Shown: piece by piece, positions 61,543 to 64,000 of the stretch
Position numbering within the stretch: the stretch's first letter is position 1
Layout: every line of letters begins with the position of its first letter
Source: Aeromonas sobria
GTDB taxonomy: Bacteria; Pseudomonadota; Gammaproteobacteria; Enterobacterales; Aeromonadaceae
Direction of reading: 5' to 3'
NCBI RefSeq assembly: GCF_000820145.1
Contig: NZ_CDBW01000012.1
Coordinates: 1 to 64,000 of the forward strand
DNA: 64,000 bases
Program-made: the position numbers and the translations under genes
Notes under the pieces: generated by a model
Databases searched by the model: none
What the model saw: only the letters and a program-made list of their open reading frames with translations
Told to the model about the DNA's origin: nothing

Positions 61543-63195
61543 TCACCGATAGGCCAGAGTGCGTGCCCTCCCTTGTGCTTTGGCGTGGTAGAGCGCCTGG
61601 TCCGCTTGCTCGATCAGGGTCTGCCATGCCTCGTGCCGGGAGGGAACCAGATAGCTAAAGCCTATGCTAACGGTAATGAAATCAGCAACCCGCGAGGCGG
61701 GGTGAGGCAGTTTTAATTGAGCCAGTTCGCTATGGATCAGTGCCGCCAGCTGCTCGGCTTCACCGGGCTGGGGCGCGCACAGCAGGATGACGAACTCTTC
61801 CCCGCCGTAACGGGCGACCAGATTGGTGCAGCGTCGTTCCGCATCCCGTAGTACCTGGGCCACCTGTTGCAGGCAGAGATCCCCTTTGGCGTGGCCGAAG
61901 TGGTCGTTGTAGGCCTTGAATTGGTCGACATCGATCATCAGTACCGCCAGCGGGTTCTGGGTGCGCCTTGCCCACTCCCACTCCCGTTGCATGGTGATGT
62001 TCCACTGGCGGCGGTTGGCGATGCCGGTGAGGGGATCTTCCAGCGAGAGCAGGGATAGGCGGTGGTTAGCCTCTTCCAGCGCCCGGTTGGTATTGGCCAG
62101 TTGTATGGTGCGCTCGGTGACTCTCGCTTCCAGCTGGTGATTGAGCTGCTCCAACTGATCCTGGGTGCGCTGGCGGATCAACAGTTGTGACAACATGGCG
62201 GCGTACTGTTTGAATATCTCGCTCTGATAGGCTTTGAGTGGTCGGTGCCACAATAGATTGTCGGCGGCAATCCAACCGATGGGGGTAGCGCCATCCCACA
62301 GCGATACCATGGCGTTCCAGCCACGTCCCACCTGCTGCTGTTCGTAGTAGAGGGGGGCATCTTCCAGTACCAGTACGTAGTCTTTGCGCTTTAGTGCCTC
62401 CTGCACGGTGGGATGCTCCGGGATGGGGCTGATGAACGCATGTTCGTCGACCAGCTCACCCTCTTCGCTAGTGCCCCAGGTGCCGTGCATGGTCTTGCCG
62501 TCGGGCGCGATCAGGAAGATGGCGACCCGGTCAAACTGCAGCTCCTGCCGCGCCAACAGCACAGCATCCCGCAGCAGCTGGTTTTCGCTGCGGCTACGGG
62601 AGAGGGTGATACAGACCATGTGCAGTGCTTGCAGCATGTTGAGGAAGGAGCCTTGCAGCGCCTGGCTCTGCACCAGATCGGTCTGGGTATGCTGACGTTG
62701 CACCCGCTCCTGGTCCACCTGACTGGAGAGCAGGTGGTTGCTCAGTTCTGCGGTCAGATAGTGGATAAGGAGCTGGATCCCTTGGTGCTGACGGGAGGAG
62801 AGGCGGTCGATGCGGCGGTGGGTCTCCAGATAGATGACCCCTTCCAGCCTCAGGTGCCGTTTGAGGGGAAAGCAGGCACGTAGCCTGGGCTGAACTGATA
62901 TGGCGTTTTTGTCTGAATTTGATGGCTGGTGGATCTGCTCGATCACCAGCTGTCCCTTGTCTAGAGCCTGGTCGATCAGGTGGTGGGGCAGGGGTAATTG
63001 CGCGAGATGGGCAAGATCCAGGGTGGTCAGCCCCTGATCCAGCTGAAAGCTGTAGAGCTGGGGCTCGGGGGTTTTTAGCCACAGATAGAGGCATTCGGCA
63101 TCGGTTTTTTCATGAATGGTGGCGAGGCTCACTTCGCACAGTTGGGCGAAGTTGCTGAAGTGTTCCGGATCCCATGCCTGCATACCAATGTCCAT
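61543..63195 (-). CDS. GAF-GGDEF diguanylate cyclase
   Basis: A 550-residue soluble protein. An N-terminal sensory region and a GAF-like domain (about 190-340, ALHMVCITLSRSRSENQLLR to the WRRPL stretch) are followed by a coiled coil and a GGDEF domain with DPLTGIANRR and GGEEF at 464-468, an active signature. The I-site aspartate is replaced by Asn (RCTNLVARY). Product inhibition is therefore likely weak. It is the first gene of a unit with the HDOD gene; the ATG follows AAAGGAT. Confidence 0.9.
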   Translation of the reverse strand: MDIGMQAWDPEHFSNFAQLCEVSLATIHEKTDAECLYLWLKTPEPQLYSFQLDQGLTTLDLAHLAQLPLPHHLIDQALDKGQLVIEQIHQPSNSDKNAISVQPRLRACFPLKRHLRLEGVIYLETHRRIDRLSSRQHQGIQLLIHYLTAELSNHLLSSQVDQERVQRQHTQTDLVQSQALQGSFLNMLQALHMVCITLSRSRSENQLLRDAVLLARQELQFDRVAIFLIAPDGKTMHGTWGTSEEGELVDEHAFISPIPEHPTVQEALKRKDYVLVLEDAPLYYEQQQVGRGWNAMVSLWDGATPIGWIAADNLLWHRPLKAYQSEIFKQYAAMLSQLLIRQRTQDQLEQLNHQLEARVTERTIQLANTNRALEEANHRLSLLSLEDPLTGIANRRQWNITMQREWEWARRTQNPLAVLMIDVDQFKAYNDHFGHAKGDLCLQQVAQVLRDAERRCTNLVARYGGEEFVILLCAPQPGEAEQLAALIHSELAQLKLPHPASRVADFITVSIGFSYLVPSRHEAWQTLIEQADQALYHAKAQGRARTLAYR

Positions 63196-63387
63196 ATCCT
63201 TTGGGTTGTGCCCAAACGAGTATAAACTTCTTTTTTGTTGATTAAAATGTCAGAAAGGAGAGGTGGCGCACATAACGGTTGCTTTCAGCGCTGTTGGTGG
63301 AAACATTCACTGCATTTTCTGCCAATCGTGGCGAGAACTGTGCGCTGTAGCGGTGTGTATGGCAGCTTGCAGGGCAGGATGCGGGGC

Positions 63388-63420
63388 AAAAAAGAGAGCC
63401 CGCACGATGGCGGGCTCTCG
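63388..63420 (-). terminator. Terminator of rnb
   Basis: GAGAGCCCGC (63394-63403) and GCGGGCTCTC (63410-63419) form a 10-bp stem; read on the minus strand it is followed by a T run (complement of A at 63388-63393). The spacer to the GGDEF gene (63196-63387) shows no gene. Confidence 0.85.
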
Positions 63421-63445
63421 GGCAGATCTGATTACTCTGCGCGGC

Positions 63446-64000
63446 TTATTCTGCCTTGGGGGCAGCATCCGCTGGCGTTTCACTGCTATCGGCCGGTGCG
63501 CTCTCGGCAACCGGTGCTTCCGGTGCTGGGCCCGGTACCAGCGCGACTGCCGGTTTGGCGATGAGGGAGCGGGTCTCTTCCACCGCTTCACTCAGCTTGA
63601 CCTCGATAACCTGACCAAGCTCGTAGATCACCTCGGTCTTGTCGAGATAGACGCGGCCGTTGTCCCAGTTGCACTCCAGCCGATCCTTGTTGTCGAGGAT
63701 GTGGCGGGCAGGCATGAACACCACGGCACCGTTCTCCTGCAGACGCAGCTTGAGACCGGCCCGCATCACGTCGATGATCTCGGCGTTGAACAGCTGATCG
63801 GTGCCGGCGGCAGCCTTGAGGTAACGGACATAGAGCCAGTCGCCGATATCGCGCTCGACCCTGCGGTGCAGGCGGCGGCATTCGGTCAGGTGCTCGGTCA
63901 GCTCTTCGCTTGGGCGCTCACCCGGCGTCTTGCCAGCGATGACTGCCTTGAGCAGGCGATGGTTGACCATGTCGCCGTATTTACGGATCGGTGAGGTCCA
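63446..64000 (-). CDS. rnb: Ribonuclease II, C-terminal part (runs off window)
   Basis: The C-terminal 184 codons of an RNB-family exoribonuclease; the start lies beyond the right edge. The reading frame enters with WTSPIRKYGDMVNHRLLKAV, the RNase II hallmark, then RRLHRRVERDIGDWLY and an S1 domain. KYGDM rather than RYPDL points to RNase II, not RNase R, which is at 31098-33464. The last 25 residues form a Pro/Ala/Glu/Ser-rich acidic tail absent from E. coli RNase II. It degrades single-stranded mRNA 3' to 5'. Confidence 0.9.
   Translation of the reverse strand, partial: WTSPIRKYGDMVNHRLLKAVIAGKTPGERPSEELTEHLTECRRLHRRVERDIGDWLYVRYLKAAAGTDQLFNAEIIDVMRAGLKLRLQENGAVVFMPARHILDNKDRLECNWDNGRVYLDKTEVIYELGQVIEVKLSEAVEETRSLIAKPAVALVPGPAPEAPVAESAPADSSETPADAAPKAE

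Noticed and set aside
1..64000. CRISPR arrays, tRNA/rRNA genes, insertion sequences, integrases, phage genes
   Set aside because: None seen: no regularly spaced identical repeats, no tRNA-like cloverleaf with TTCGAAT-type arm that I could complete, and no transposase or integrase motif in any frame.

Overview
The window is a gene-dense, GC-rich gammaproteobacterial chromosome segment, most likely from Aeromonas. The strongest taxonomic marker is a GDSL-type glycerophospholipid:cholesterol acyltransferase (27485-28510), an exported lipase typical of Aeromonas. OmpA, SrmB/TrmN6, MutY-YggX-MltC, RNase R-RlmB, PqiABC, ProS and RNase II are all of the Aeromonas/Vibrio/Enterobacteria type. I see no rRNA, tRNA, CRISPR array, insertion sequence, integrase or phage gene. 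This is core chromosome with a few lineage-specific spots.

Layout, left to right. 1-4.0 kb: a Scs-type copper/redox operon on the minus strand (scsA-like, scsB, scsC, scsD). 4.1-6.3 kb: plsC, then a sigma54-driven phage-shock operon pspA-pspC-pspG. 6.3-10.8 kb: GIY-YIG protein, periplasmic binding protein, two EamA exporters (RarD and another divergent from a LysR regulator) and a UDG-family protein. 10.8-13.4 kb: zinc uptake znuBC/znuA around two Zur boxes; zur itself is at 41.5-42.0 kb. 13.5-16.4 kb: a LapG-like protease facing an operon of a GGDEF-less LapD-like receptor and an orphan TAXI binding protein. 16.6-22.6 kb: M23 endopeptidase, hydroxyacid dehydrogenase, DUF416 protein, and a MarR regulator divergent from an unknown gene plus a BCCT transporter. 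22.7-31 kb: cca, mutY-yggX-mltC, BOF protein, lipase, ompA and a diguanylate cyclase.

31-45 kb: rnr-rlmB, a small Crp-like regulator with a decayed copy of its 3' end, elaA, srmB/trmN6, an intact brnQ followed by a second brnQ broken by a 125-nt net deletion, the zur-cheX-small-membrane-protein cluster, dusA and a PAS chemoreceptor. 45-54 kb: oligopeptide-binding protein, exported ParB-like protein, CatB-type acetyltransferase, a TPR-like gene behind a Fur-box-like site and a hairpin that covers its ribosome binding site, enoyl-CoA hydratase, PCu(A)C copper chaperone, an outer-membrane barrel with an eroded 3' copy, an SDR and proS. 54-64 kb: an RNA m5U methyltransferase, pqiABC, a divergent Hfq-like gene, a YqaB-type phosphatase, an HDOD/GAF-GGDEF pair and the C-terminal part of RNase II, which runs off the right edge.

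Shared themes are envelope stress and maintenance (psp, pqi, scs, mltC, M23, ompA), metal homeostasis (znu/zur, scs, PCuAC, a possible Fur site), cyclic-di-GMP signalling and RNA processing. The most unusual items are the LapG/minimal LapD/TAXI cassette, the divergent Hfq-like gene beside pqiABC, and two decayed 3'-end gene copies that point to past tandem duplications. All starts, motifs and sites were read by eye; no database search was run.
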